64,000 bases of DNA from an uncultured Pelagibacteraceae bacterium (lineage in GTDB: Bacteria > Pseudomonadota > Alphaproteobacteria > Pelagibacterales > Pelagibacteraceae). The notes beneath the pieces are model-generated. The model had not been told where the DNA came from. It made no database searches and worked only from the letters and a program-made list of their open reading frames with translations. Position 1 is the first letter of the stretch; each line of letters begins with the position of its first letter. The position numbers were made by a program, and so were the translations under genes. The stretch covers positions 1 through 64,000 of the forward strand of contig CACMPD010000001.1 in NCBI GenBank assembly GCA_902615425.1. The letters run 5' to 3'. Below, piece after piece: positions 28,315-36,551 of the stretch.

Positions 28315-29634
28315 ATGCCAAAAAAAATTATTTTAAAAGATAAAATTTTAAGCTTTGATAAAAAAATTTCAATTCCTGGGGATAAAAGTATCAGTATTAG
28401 ATGGGTGCTCATTTCTTCTCTTGCTGATGGAATTTCACAAGCCAAAAATTTGTTAATATCAAAAGATGTTTTAGCAACTATTCAAGCAATTAAAAAATTA
28501 GGAGCAAAAGTTATTTTAAATAAAAATATTTGCAAAATTTATGGTGTAGGTATTCAAGGTTATAAGTACAAAAAAAACCTTGTGATAAATGCGCAAAATT
28601 CTGGAACACTTGGAAGATTAATTTCAGGAATTTTAATTGATACGCCTTTTCCAATAAAAATTATTGGTGATAAAAGCTTATCAAAAAGAGACTTTAAAAG
28701 AATAGCAAAACCTTTGAGTAAATTTGGTGCTTCATTTCAACTTCGTAATAATTTTAACTTACCTTTAGTCATCAAGGGATCAAAAAAATTAGTGCCAATC
28801 AAATTTTTTGAAGATAAAGGCTCAGCGCAATGTAAGAGTAGTGTTATACTGGGAGCAATCAAAGCAGAGGGAAAATCTATAATTAAAGCAAAAAAATCTA
28901 GAGATCACACTGAACTTTTATTTAAACATTTAAGATTACCAATTAAGATTAAAAAGAATAAAAATTTTGACCTAATTGAAATTAAAAAAGTAAAAAAAAT
29001 TAAACCAATTAATTATAATATCCCCTCAGATATAAGTTCAGGAGCATTTTTCATTGCACTGACAGTACTTTCAAAAAATTCTCAACTTATTTTAAAAAAT
29101 GTAAATATAAATCCAACCAGAGTTGGAATTATTAAAATTTTAAAAAATATGGGAGTAAATATTTTATTTCTTAATAAAAAAATTTACAAGGGAGAAGCGA
29201 TAGCAGATATTTTAGTAAAAAGTCCGAAAAAATTGAAAGCCATAAATTGTCCATCAAAATTAAATAGCGAAGCTATAGATGAATTTTTAATAATATTTTT
29301 AATTGCTGCTAAAGCAAAAGGTGTATCTATCTTTAAAAATTTGGATGAACTTAATAAAAAAGAAAGTCCAAGATTAAAATGGGGTTCAAAAATTTTAAAA
29401 ATGATGGGTGTTAAAGTTATAACAACTAAAAACTCTATTAAAATATTTGGTAATCCAGAGCTTATAATAAATAAAAAAATTGTTATCCAAAACTATTTGG
29501 AAGATCATAGGGTTTTTATGACAAGTGTTATAGCTGCGCTATCATATGGTGGCGAATGGCATATTCATGACTGCAACAGCTTCAAAACATCCTTTCCATC
29601 ATTCTTAAAAATTATAAATACATTTAGAAAATGA
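28315..29634 (+). CDS. aroA: 3-phosphoshikimate 1-carboxyvinyltransferase (EPSP synthase)
   Basis: 439 aa. Joins shikimate 3-phosphate and PEP on the way to chorismate. Seen: PGDKSISIRW, NSGTLGRLISG, GDKSLSKRDFKRI, SAQCKSSVILGA, RDHTELLFKH, NPTRVGIIKILKNMG (a block typical of the CP4-like class), and DHRVFMTSVIAAL. The usual KESDRL reads KESPRL. The Gly of the NSGT loop, which is Ala in glyphosate-resistant CP4, is kept. Overlaps cmk by 4 bp, as is normal for aroA-cmk-rpsA in alphaproteobacteria. Confidence 0.95.
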   Translation: MPKKIILKDKILSFDKKISIPGDKSISIRWVLISSLADGISQAKNLLISKDVLATIQAIKKLGAKVILNKNICKIYGVGIQGYKYKKNLVINAQNSGTLGRLISGILIDTPFPIKIIGDKSLSKRDFKRIAKPLSKFGASFQLRNNFNLPLVIKGSKKLVPIKFFEDKGSAQCKSSVILGAIKAEGKSIIKAKKSRDHTELLFKHLRLPIKIKKNKNFDLIEIKKVKKIKPINYNIPSDISSGAFFIALTVLSKNSQLILKNVNINPTRVGIIKILKNMGVNILFLNKKIYKGEAIADILVKSPKKLKAINCPSKLNSEAIDEFLIIFLIAAKAKGVSIFKNLDELNKKESPRLKWGSKILKMMGVKVITTKNSIKIFGNPELIINKKIVIQNYLEDHRVFMTSVIAALSYGGEWHIHDCNSFKTSFPSFLKIINTFRK

Positions 29635-30287
29635 AGAATAAAAAAAAAATTATTAAAATTGCAATTGACTCTCCTGCGGCAGCTGGAGCAGGAACTTTAG
29701 CCAAATCTATATCTAAACATTATAATCTTCTACATTTAGATACTGGAAAAATTTATAGATTGTTAGCATTTATAAAGATTAATCAAAAAAAAGATTTTAA
29801 TAAAAAGTTTTTAAAAGCAAAAATCAAAAATTTAAATTTAAAAAGTCTTCAAAGTAATAAATTATTGACTGATGAAATCGGTACTGAAGCCTCTTTGATT
29901 GCAAAAGATAAGAATATAAGAAAACTTGTTCATTCTTTTCAAATTGATTGTGCTTACAGGCCGCCAAAAAGATTCAACGGTTCTTGTTTAGACGGTCGTG
30001 ATATAACCTATAAGATAATACCTGATGCTGACTTAAAATTTTTTATTACTGCTGATACACGAACAAGAGCTGAAAGAAGATATAGGGAATTAAAAAAACT
30101 TAAAAAAAAAGTTTCATATTCTGATGTTCTAAAAAGTATCAAAAAACGTGACAAAAGTGACTATAATCGGCGAATATCACCTTTAAAGAAAACTAAAGAT
30201 TCTATATTGATAAATACCTCAAATTTATCTAAAAGGTCGTGTTTTTTAAAAATAAAAAAAATTATAGATAGGAAAATAAACAATTAA
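29631..30287 (+). CDS. cmk: cytidylate kinase with altered P-loop
   Basis: 218 aa. Should phosphorylate CMP and dCMP. Family features seen: LHLDTGKIYRLLAF, LDGRDITYKIIPDADLKFFITA and a Lys/Arg-rich lid with DKSDYNRRISPLKK. The N-terminal P-loop, normally GPAASGKGT, reads SPAAAGAGT (residues 14-22): the phosphate-binding lysine is alanine and the first glycine is serine. The rest of the fold looks intact and the gene sits in its normal aroA-cmk-rpsA place, so it is probably expressed. Whether it is active cannot be told from sequence. Confidence 0.9.
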   Translation: MKNKKKIIKIAIDSPAAAGAGTLAKSISKHYNLLHLDTGKIYRLLAFIKINQKKDFNKKFLKAKIKNLNLKSLQSNKLLTDEIGTEASLIAKDKNIRKLVHSFQIDCAYRPPKRFNGSCLDGRDITYKIIPDADLKFFITADTRTRAERRYRELKKLKKKVSYSDVLKSIKKRDKSDYNRRISPLKKTKDSILINTSNLSKRSCFLKIKKIIDRKINN

Positions 30288-32014
30288 TGGAAATTTATAA
30301 AACTCCACTTGACTCAGCGTCAAAAGAATTTGAAAAATTACTCAACTCAAGTCTATCAAAAACTCAAATTGAAGAAGGTAAAATTATTAAAGGTAAAATA
30401 AACAAAATTACTGAAAAGTATGTGTTCCTCCATTGTGATGGACTAAAGTCTGAGCCAGTATTAGATATCAATGAATTAAAGACCATGGGTCTATCAGAGA
30501 AAATAAAAATTGGAGAAACAATTCCCGTTTTGTTAGAACGTTTGGAAGATAAAATGGGCGAAGTTGTAGTTTCTGCAAGTAAGGCAAAAAAAATTGTTGG
30601 TTGGGAGTCCTTAGTTAAGAGTTATGAAAAAGATGAAACTGTAATGGGACGTATAACACAAACTTGTAAAGGTGGGGCAATTGTCGAACATATTGATACG
30701 GGTTCTTTAATGTTCTTACCTGGCTCACAAATAAGCGATTCTCCTTTAAAAAGTAAAGATATTTCAAACCTTATGAACCAACCAATGAAATTTAAATTAA
30801 TAAAACTTGATCGTCAGCGAGGTAATATTTGTTGTTCTAGACGAGAAGTCATTTCATCATTTAAAAAAGAGGATAAAGCCAAAGTGGTTTCTAAGTATAA
30901 GGTTGGAGATATTATTAAGAATGCTCAAGTAAAGGGGTTTAGTAGCTTTGGGGCATTTTTCTCTACTGGAGATTTAGATGTTCTCACCCACTTGCAAGAG
31001 TTGAGTTGGTCTAGAATCGACTCACCAGATCAAATCTTAGAGATTGGTCAGATTGTTCCAGAACTCAAAGTGATCTCAGTTGATATGGATAAGCTCCAGG
31101 TCGGTACAAGTTTGAAACAAATGACCGAGGATCCTTTTAACAACATACAAAACTATGAATTAAATAAAATTTATAAATGTAAGGTTATGAAGCTTGCAGA
31201 TTTTGGTGCGTTTGTAGAGCTAGAGCCTGGTCTTACAGCGTTGCTACACCAAAGCCAACTTTCATGGACAAAGAAAAATGCTTCTGCAAAAAAAATGTTT
31301 AAACTTCATGAAATAATTGAGGTCGTTATTCAAGAAATTGATGAGACAAAACGTAGGATAGCGGTTTCATATAAATTAACTCAAGAGAATCCTTACCAAA
31401 AAATATCTGAACTTTATCCTGTGGGCTCTGAGGATGAAGCTGAAGTTGTAAACAAAAATGAATATGCATTATTTGTTAAATTTAAAAACTCGGATATAGA
31501 ATGTTTCCAGCATGTAAATGATCTAACATTTTCAAATAATGCTGATGAAGAATTAGCTAAATACAAAAAGGGAGATAAAATAAAGGTTCAAGTTATGGAA
31601 ATTCAAATGGAGGAACAAAGAGTTAGAGTAAGTCATAGAGCGACCCTTCAAGACCCTTTTGATTGGTTTAAAGACAAAAAAATTAATCAGGCAATAACTG
31701 TAAAAATCATTTCAACAGATTCTAAAGGTTTAATTGTTAGACCTGAAGGATGTGAAATGGATTTCCCGATAAAGAAATCAAATATTGCAATAAATGCCGC
31801 CGATACAAGAACTTCTAGATTTACTGGAGGGGAACGGATAGATTGTGCCATTGCAGATTTGTCGATTGATAAAAGAAAAGTATCCTTAAGTATTAAGCTC
31901 TTAGAAGAGATAGAAAAAAAAGAGGCTTTGGAGAAATATGGTACAGAGGGTTCAGGAAAAAATTTACCATTTTCATCATTATCTGAGGATTTAAAAAAAA
32001 AAGACAAAAAATAA
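30287..32014 (+). CDS. rpsA: 30S ribosomal protein S1
   Basis: 575 aa. Binds mRNA on the small subunit. Seen: six S1 (OB-fold) repeats, for example VMGRITQTCKGGAIVEH, KVMKLADFGAFVELEPGLTALLHQSQ and VQVMEIQMEEQRVRVSHRA. The first repeats are weaker in sequence (ribosome-binding type) and the middle ones canonical. Length matches alphaproteobacterial S1. Starts on the last base of the cmk stop; ihfB follows after 20 bp. Confidence 0.97.
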   Translation: MEIYKTPLDSASKEFEKLLNSSLSKTQIEEGKIIKGKINKITEKYVFLHCDGLKSEPVLDINELKTMGLSEKIKIGETIPVLLERLEDKMGEVVVSASKAKKIVGWESLVKSYEKDETVMGRITQTCKGGAIVEHIDTGSLMFLPGSQISDSPLKSKDISNLMNQPMKFKLIKLDRQRGNICCSRREVISSFKKEDKAKVVSKYKVGDIIKNAQVKGFSSFGAFFSTGDLDVLTHLQELSWSRIDSPDQILEIGQIVPELKVISVDMDKLQVGTSLKQMTEDPFNNIQNYELNKIYKCKVMKLADFGAFVELEPGLTALLHQSQLSWTKKNASAKKMFKLHEIIEVVIQEIDETKRRIAVSYKLTQENPYQKISELYPVGSEDEAEVVNKNEYALFVKFKNSDIECFQHVNDLTFSNNADEELAKYKKGDKIKVQVMEIQMEEQRVRVSHRATLQDPFDWFKDKKINQAITVKIISTDSKGLIVRPEGCEMDFPIKKSNIAINAADTRTSRFTGGERIDCAIADLSIDKRKVSLSIKLLEEIEKKEALEKYGTEGSGKNLPFSSLSEDLKKKDKK

Positions 32015-32034
32015 TTTTAATTAATTGAATTAAA

Positions 32035-32328
32035 TTGGCTATTGTAAAATCGAAGCTTATTAAAGAATTAAAAAAATCTTACCCCAATTTTTTAACTCGA
32101 GATCTTAATAAAGTAGTAGAAATTATTCTTAGAGAGATTAGAGAAACACTAAAAAGAAATGAAGGAGTGGAGCTAAGGGATTTTGGAATTTTCAGAGTAA
32201 ATATTCAAAAAGCTTCAATAAGACGAAATCCAAAAACAGGGGAGAAAGTAAATGTTCCAAAAAAAAGAACAATAAAATGGAAAATGTCTAAAGATCTGTT
32301 TAAAAAGTTAAATAATGAAAAAGAATAA
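32035..32328 (+). CDS. ihfB: integration host factor beta-type subunit, TTG start
   Basis: 97 aa. DNA-bending HU/IHF family protein. Seen: VKSKLIKELKKSYPNFLTRDLNKVVEIIL helix pair in parts, GVELRDFGIFRV, and the DNA-arm RRNPKTGEKVNVPKK. The only start that gives the full N-terminal helix is TTG at 32035; no clear Shine-Dalgarno precedes it. Located after rpsA and before pyrF, the usual place of ihfB. Its end overlaps pyrF by 14 bp. Confidence 0.92.
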   Translation: MAIVKSKLIKELKKSYPNFLTRDLNKVVEIILREIRETLKRNEGVELRDFGIFRVNIQKASIRRNPKTGEKVNVPKKRTIKWKMSKDLFKKLNNEKE

Positions 32329-32989
32329 AATTTTTGTAGCTTGTGATACAATTAATATTCCAAAAGTAAAAAAAATAATTGATAAAACACAAAATTCAAA
32401 AATAAAAGTAGGTTATAAATTTGGACTTGAATTTCTTAACTCAAAAGGTGGCAGACATTTTCTATCTAAATTAAAAAATAAGACAATATTTGCAGATCTA
32501 AAACTTCACGATATTCCAAATACTTGTGTATCAACAGTAAAAGCTATAAAGGATTTAAAAGTTAATTATTTAACTATACATATAAGCTCTGGCTTAGAAG
32601 CTTTAAAGGCAACCAAGAAAGTTTCGGGAAGAGTAAAGTTAATTGGGGTGACTATTCTTACATCATTAGACAATAAATCATTAAAAGATATTGGATTTAA
32701 TAAAGATGTAAAAAAATTAGTTCTTCAACAAGCAAAAATTGCAAATAAAGCAAAATTAGATGCTTTAGTATGTAGCGCTAAAGAAGTAAAACTAGTTAAA
32801 AAAGTATTTAAAAAAGAAATTATAACTCCAGGTATAAGATTTAATTCTAAATTAAATGATCAAAAAAGAGTTGTAACTCCTAAACAAGCTTATAAAAATG
32901 GTAGTGACTGGCTTGTAATGGGAAGACCCATAACCCAGGGGAATATAAAGAAAAATATTCAAAATTTAATCGATCACTTAGGTAAATGA
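32315..32989 (+). CDS. pyrF: orotidine 5'-phosphate decarboxylase
   Basis: 224 aa. Makes UMP in pyrimidine synthesis. Seen: FVACDTIN (family ALD), VGYKFGLEF with Lys, the catalytic ADLKLHDIPNT (DxKxxDI), and the phosphate-binding TPGIRF. TIM barrel of usual length. Overlaps ihfB by 14 bp and trpF by 4 bp, so translation is probably coupled along this run. Confidence 0.95.
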   Translation: MKKNKIFVACDTINIPKVKKIIDKTQNSKIKVGYKFGLEFLNSKGGRHFLSKLKNKTIFADLKLHDIPNTCVSTVKAIKDLKVNYLTIHISSGLEALKATKKVSGRVKLIGVTILTSLDNKSLKDIGFNKDVKKLVLQQAKIANKAKLDALVCSAKEVKLVKKVFKKEIITPGIRFNSKLNDQKRVVTPKQAYKNGSDWLVMGRPITQGNIKKNIQNLIDHLGK

Positions 32990-33603
32990 TCAAGGGTTTA
33001 AAAATTTGTGGGGTCTCAGATCCTGAAACTTTAAATTATATTTTAAATCATAATCATAAACCAACAATGATAGGTTTCATTACAAACTATGAGAAAAGTA
33101 AAAGGTTTGTTAAACTTGAAAAATTAAAAGATTTAATAAATATAGATAAAAAACAGGTTAAATTTGTTTCTGTGCTTGTAAACCCTAATGATGAAATACT
33201 GGAAAAAATAAAAGATTTAAATTTTGATTACTATCAGCTTTACGACGTAAACCCGGCTAGAACAAAGGAAATTAAATCTAAATTCAAAAAAAAAATAATC
33301 ACTGCTATTAATGTTTCTAGTAAAGATGATGTAATTAAATATAAGGGTTATACGGAAATTTCAGATATAATTTTATTTGACTCGAAAGGTTACCATAAAT
33401 CTGAAAGTTTTGATCATAGTTTACTAGATGATGTACCTAGTGATTTAAGTAAAATGATTGCAGGAAATATTCAAATAAATGATATACCTAACTTCAAGAA
33501 CAAAGAATTTATTGTTGATCTCAGCGGAGCATTAGAAGACCAATATGGAAAAAAAGATATTAATAAAATTAATAAATTGTTAAATTTACTTAAGAAAATA
33601 TGA
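32986..33603 (+). CDS. trpF: phosphoribosylanthranilate isomerase, divergent
   Basis: 205 aa. By position and fold the third step from anthranilate to tryptophan. Kept: KICG with the catalytic Cys (C8), an Asp in ILFDSKG matching the general acid, GFITNYEKSKRFV (usual GFxFxxxSPRxV) and VDLSGALED...GKKD near the end. Altered: the QLHG block reads QLYD, the phosphate-binding GGTG region reads YHKSES, and LAGGL reads IAGNI. It is therefore an unusual TrpF, matching the divergence of the two genes downstream. A different sugar-phosphate isomerase role cannot be excluded. Confidence 0.82.
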   Translation: MIKGLKICGVSDPETLNYILNHNHKPTMIGFITNYEKSKRFVKLEKLKDLINIDKKQVKFVSVLVNPNDEILEKIKDLNFDYYQLYDVNPARTKEIKSKFKKKIITAINVSSKDDVIKYKGYTEISDIILFDSKGYHKSESFDHSLLDDVPSDLSKMIAGNIQINDIPNFKNKEFIVDLSGALEDQYGKKDINKINKLLNLLKKI

Positions 33604-34844
33604 AACTTAAAAAAAGAGTTCCAGTTATCGATCAAGGAAATTCACTTGGATTTTGGGGTGGTAAATTTGGAGGAAACTTCGTTCCTGAGACTTTAAAAAA
33701 ACCAATCGAAGATTTGGAAGTTTTATTCAATAAACTTAAAAAGGATAAAAAATTTATCTCAGAGAGAGATAAATATTTTCAAAATTGGGTTGGGGCTCCC
33801 ACAAGATTTATAAAACTAAAGAATCTCACAAATTACATTGGTGGTGCTCAAATTTGGTCTAAAGTTGTATCAGATGCAAATGGAGGGGCACACAAAATTT
33901 ACAACGCAACTGTTCATTGTTTGCTTGCAAAACGATCAGGTAAAAAAATTATATGTGGTGATACTGGTGCTGGCTATGCAGGTAAAATGTTAAGTATGGC
34001 AGCTAAAAAGTTTGGTTTAAAATGTAAGATATTTATGGGTGCAAAGGATATTGCCAGACAACAGCCAAATGTAAAAGCAATGAAAAAAAATGGTGCGGAA
34101 GTAATACCTGTCTACTCTGGAAGTCAAACACTTGTAGATGCTGTCTCAGAATGTATGAGATTCTGGGTTGCTAACTGTGATACAACAGCAATGTGTGTTG
34201 GTAGTACTGTTGGTCCAGCAGTTTTCGTTCGTATATGTGGATGGAGTACAAGCCAAATTTCAAGAGAGTTAAAAGTACAGCTAATTAAAGAATTTGGATC
34301 AATTCCAAAAAAACTTAAGTTATACAATTGTGTCGGGGGTGGAAGTTCGAGCTTTGGGTTTTGGAATGAATTTATGGATTATGATAAAAAACAAGTTGAG
34401 TTTATTGGGGTAGAAGCTGGTGGACCTGCAAAAAGTAAAAAACATGCAGCACCTTTAACCTATGGTTCAAAGATTGGAATTCTACATGGCGCAGCTCAAT
34501 ATGTTAATCAGAACTCAGATGGACAAATAGAAGAGACGGAGTCAATTTCTGCAGGACTTGATTATCCTGGAATTTCTCCGCTTCATTGTTTTTTAAAAGA
34601 TACAAAAAGAGCTAGATACACAGCTGCAAGTGATGAAGAAGCTTTAAGTGCCTATAAGCTTGTTACTAAATTTGAAAAATTAAGACCCTCCTTAGAGCCA
34701 AGCCATGCTTTTTTTGTTGCACTTAAAGAGGCAAAAAAACTAAGTAAAAATACAGTGGTAGTAATTAATAGTTGTGGTGATGCTTACAAAGATCGTGGAA
34801 TTTTAGAGAAAAGATTAGGCAAAAAATATGTTAAATCCAATTAG
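33600..34844 (+). CDS. trpB: tryptophan synthase beta chain, divergent
   Basis: 414 aa. PLP fold-type II enzyme joining serine and indole. Kept: FGGNFVPETL, GGAHKI with the Schiff-base Lys (K99; Salmonella K87), GGGS, ISAGLDYPG, LEPSHA with Glu366 (E350) and Ser391 (S377). Altered: the usual KREDLxHxGAHK start reads KVVSDANGGAHK; AETGAGQHG reads GDTGAGYAG, so Glu109 is Asp121, Gln114 is Tyr126 and His115 is Ala127; the domain-contact Lys167 is Val179; GPHPYP reads GPAVFV; and SGRGDKD reads SCGDAYKD. It is a real open gene between trpF and trpA in the expected order. Altered substrate or weakened alpha-beta coupling is inferred. Confidence 0.87.
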   Translation: MKLKKRVPVIDQGNSLGFWGGKFGGNFVPETLKKPIEDLEVLFNKLKKDKKFISERDKYFQNWVGAPTRFIKLKNLTNYIGGAQIWSKVVSDANGGAHKIYNATVHCLLAKRSGKKIICGDTGAGYAGKMLSMAAKKFGLKCKIFMGAKDIARQQPNVKAMKKNGAEVIPVYSGSQTLVDAVSECMRFWVANCDTTAMCVGSTVGPAVFVRICGWSTSQISRELKVQLIKEFGSIPKKLKLYNCVGGGSSSFGFWNEFMDYDKKQVEFIGVEAGGPAKSKKHAAPLTYGSKIGILHGAAQYVNQNSDGQIEETESISAGLDYPGISPLHCFLKDTKRARYTAASDEEALSAYKLVTKFEKLRPSLEPSHAFFVALKEAKKLSKNTVVVINSCGDAYKDRGILEKRLGKKYVKSN

Positions 34845-35628
34845 TGTTGCATTTAAAAAAGCAAAAGCAGAAAATAGACCAGCGTTATTAACCTACACTG
34901 TTGCTGGTGATAGTTCAAAAAAACAATCTTTAGATATATTAAAATCTATATCTAAAAATGTAGATATTTTAGAAGTAGGTGTGCCTCACAATACTCCTGT
35001 TGCAGATGGAAGCCAAATTCAAACCAGCGCATACAGAGCAATTAAAAAAGGTATTAAAATAAATGATATATTTGGGATTGTTAGAGATTTCAAAAAATTT
35101 AAAAAAAACAAACCTATTATATTAATGGGTTACTATAATATGATTTTTCAATATGGAGAAAACAACTTTTTAAACAAATGTAAAACTTCGGGAGTAAATG
35201 GACTAATAGTTGTAGATTTACCTTGGCCAGAAAATAAAGATTTCGCAAAAAAATGTAAAAAAAAATCAATTTATTTTATTCAACTTTTATCACCTACAAC
35301 AACAAGTAAAAGACTTAAAAAGATTATACAAAACTCTCATCCAATGAATTATTTTATATCAATGCTGAGTACTACGGGTGGCAAATTAAAAGTATCACCT
35401 CGGGAAATACTTAAAAATTACAATAGGATTAAAAAAATTAATCCAAAAAAAGAGATTGTGATTGGTTTTGGAATTACAGATAAGACAATTGGAAAACTTA
35501 AATCTGCTGATGGATTAGTAGTGGGAAGTGCTATTTGTAAAGAAATTACGAGAAGTTTAAATAGTAGACAAAATCCTGTCACAAATGTAGGTAAGTTAGT
35601 AAGAAAATTAAAAAATAAAATAAAATGA
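34828..35628 (+). CDS. trpA: tryptophan synthase alpha chain, divergent
   Basis: 266 aa. TIM barrel that cleaves indole-3-glycerol phosphate. Both catalytic acids are kept: Glu49 in LEVGVP and Asp60 in VADG; a Tyr stands in the YFISMLSTTG segment, and GFGI and DGLVVGSAI are kept. The loop normally FSDPLADG reads HNTPVADG (54-61), so the Asp56 that contacts TrpB is Thr. The GVTG phosphate loop reads STTG. Overlaps trpB by 17 bp and accD by 4 bp. Confidence 0.88.
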   Translation: MLNPISVAFKKAKAENRPALLTYTVAGDSSKKQSLDILKSISKNVDILEVGVPHNTPVADGSQIQTSAYRAIKKGIKINDIFGIVRDFKKFKKNKPIILMGYYNMIFQYGENNFLNKCKTSGVNGLIVVDLPWPENKDFAKKCKKKSIYFIQLLSPTTTSKRLKKIIQNSHPMNYFISMLSTTGGKLKVSPREILKNYNRIKKINPKKEIVIGFGITDKTIGKLKSADGLVVGSAICKEITRSLNSRQNPVTNVGKLVRKLKNKIK

Positions 35629-36551
35629 ATTGGATCACTAAAATAATCAAAGCGGGTGAAAAAATAAAATCTGCAATCCATAAAAGAGCGTCCAAAGAAG
35701 ATATTGCTAATAGCGATTGGACATCTTGTTGCAAAGGTCCAATATTAAAAAAAGATTTAGAAGAAAATTTATGGGTTTGCCCTGATTGTAATAAACACCA
35801 CAGAATTAAACCTAAACAAAGATTTGATATCTTATTTGGAAAAGACAATTATGAAATATTTCAAACACCCATCCCAAAAGACGACCCTTTGAACTGGACA
35901 GACTCAAAATCCTATAAAGATAGATTAAAATCTGCCAGAAAAAAAACAGGTATGGATTGTGGAATGATGGTTGTAAGTGGTGAAATCAATGATGTTAAAA
36001 TTACCGCGGTTGCATCTGATTTTGACTTTTTAGGTGCATCAATGGCAGCTGCAGAAGGAGAGGCTTTCTTATACGGCATCCAGCATGCAATTGAAAATAA
36101 AACTCCTTTTTTATGTGTAAGTGCAGGAGGTGGAATGAGAATGATGGAAAGTCTGATTTCCTTATCTCAAATGACAAGAACCACACTAGCAATAAATGAA
36201 CTAAAAAATAATAATCTTCCATATCTTGTTTGTATAACAGACCCAACTGCAGGGGGTATCACGGCTTCCTATGCAATGTTAGGTGATATTCATATAGCTG
36301 AGCCTGGGGCATTAATCGCTTTTGCTGGAGCAAGAGTAATTCAAGGAACTGTTAAGGAAGAATTACCAGAAGGTTTTCAAAAGAGTGAATATGTTGAAAA
36401 AACAGGCTTTGTTGATTTAATTGTTGAAAGAAAAGATCTAGCTGAAAAAATTGGAACTTTATTGTCAATATTGTTAAAGAAAAATTCTGTTATAAGCACT
36501 GAAAATGATGAAACTACAGAAAATAGTCAGTCGCTTTCTAAAATTGCATAA
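35625..36551 (+). CDS. accD: acetyl-CoA carboxylase carboxyltransferase subunit beta
   Basis: 308 aa. Partner of AccA. Seen: LEENLWVCPDCNKHHRI, FDFLGASMAAAEGEAF, SAGGGMRMMESLISLSQM, TDPTAGGITASYAMLGDI and FAGARVIQGT. The first half of the zinc ribbon is odd: instead of CxxC it has adjacent C35 and C36 followed by Lys-Gly, with C52 and C55 normal, so the fourth ligand is shifted or lost. Some alphaproteobacteria lack the ribbon altogether. The 3' end overlaps folC by 47 bp. Confidence 0.95.
   Translation: MNWITKIIKAGEKIKSAIHKRASKEDIANSDWTSCCKGPILKKDLEENLWVCPDCNKHHRIKPKQRFDILFGKDNYEIFQTPIPKDDPLNWTDSKSYKDRLKSARKKTGMDCGMMVVSGEINDVKITAVASDFDFLGASMAAAEGEAFLYGIQHAIENKTPFLCVSAGGGMRMMESLISLSQMTRTTLAINELKNNNLPYLVCITDPTAGGITASYAMLGDIHIAEPGALIAFAGARVIQGTVKEELPEGFQKSEYVEKTGFVDLIVERKDLAEKIGTLLSILLKKNSVISTENDETTENSQSLSKIA

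Noticed and set aside
33600-35628. trpB/trpA as decayed pseudogenes
   Set aside because: Both frames are full length, coupled by overlap with neighbours, and keep the central catalytic residues; changes are concentrated at specific sites rather than scattered.
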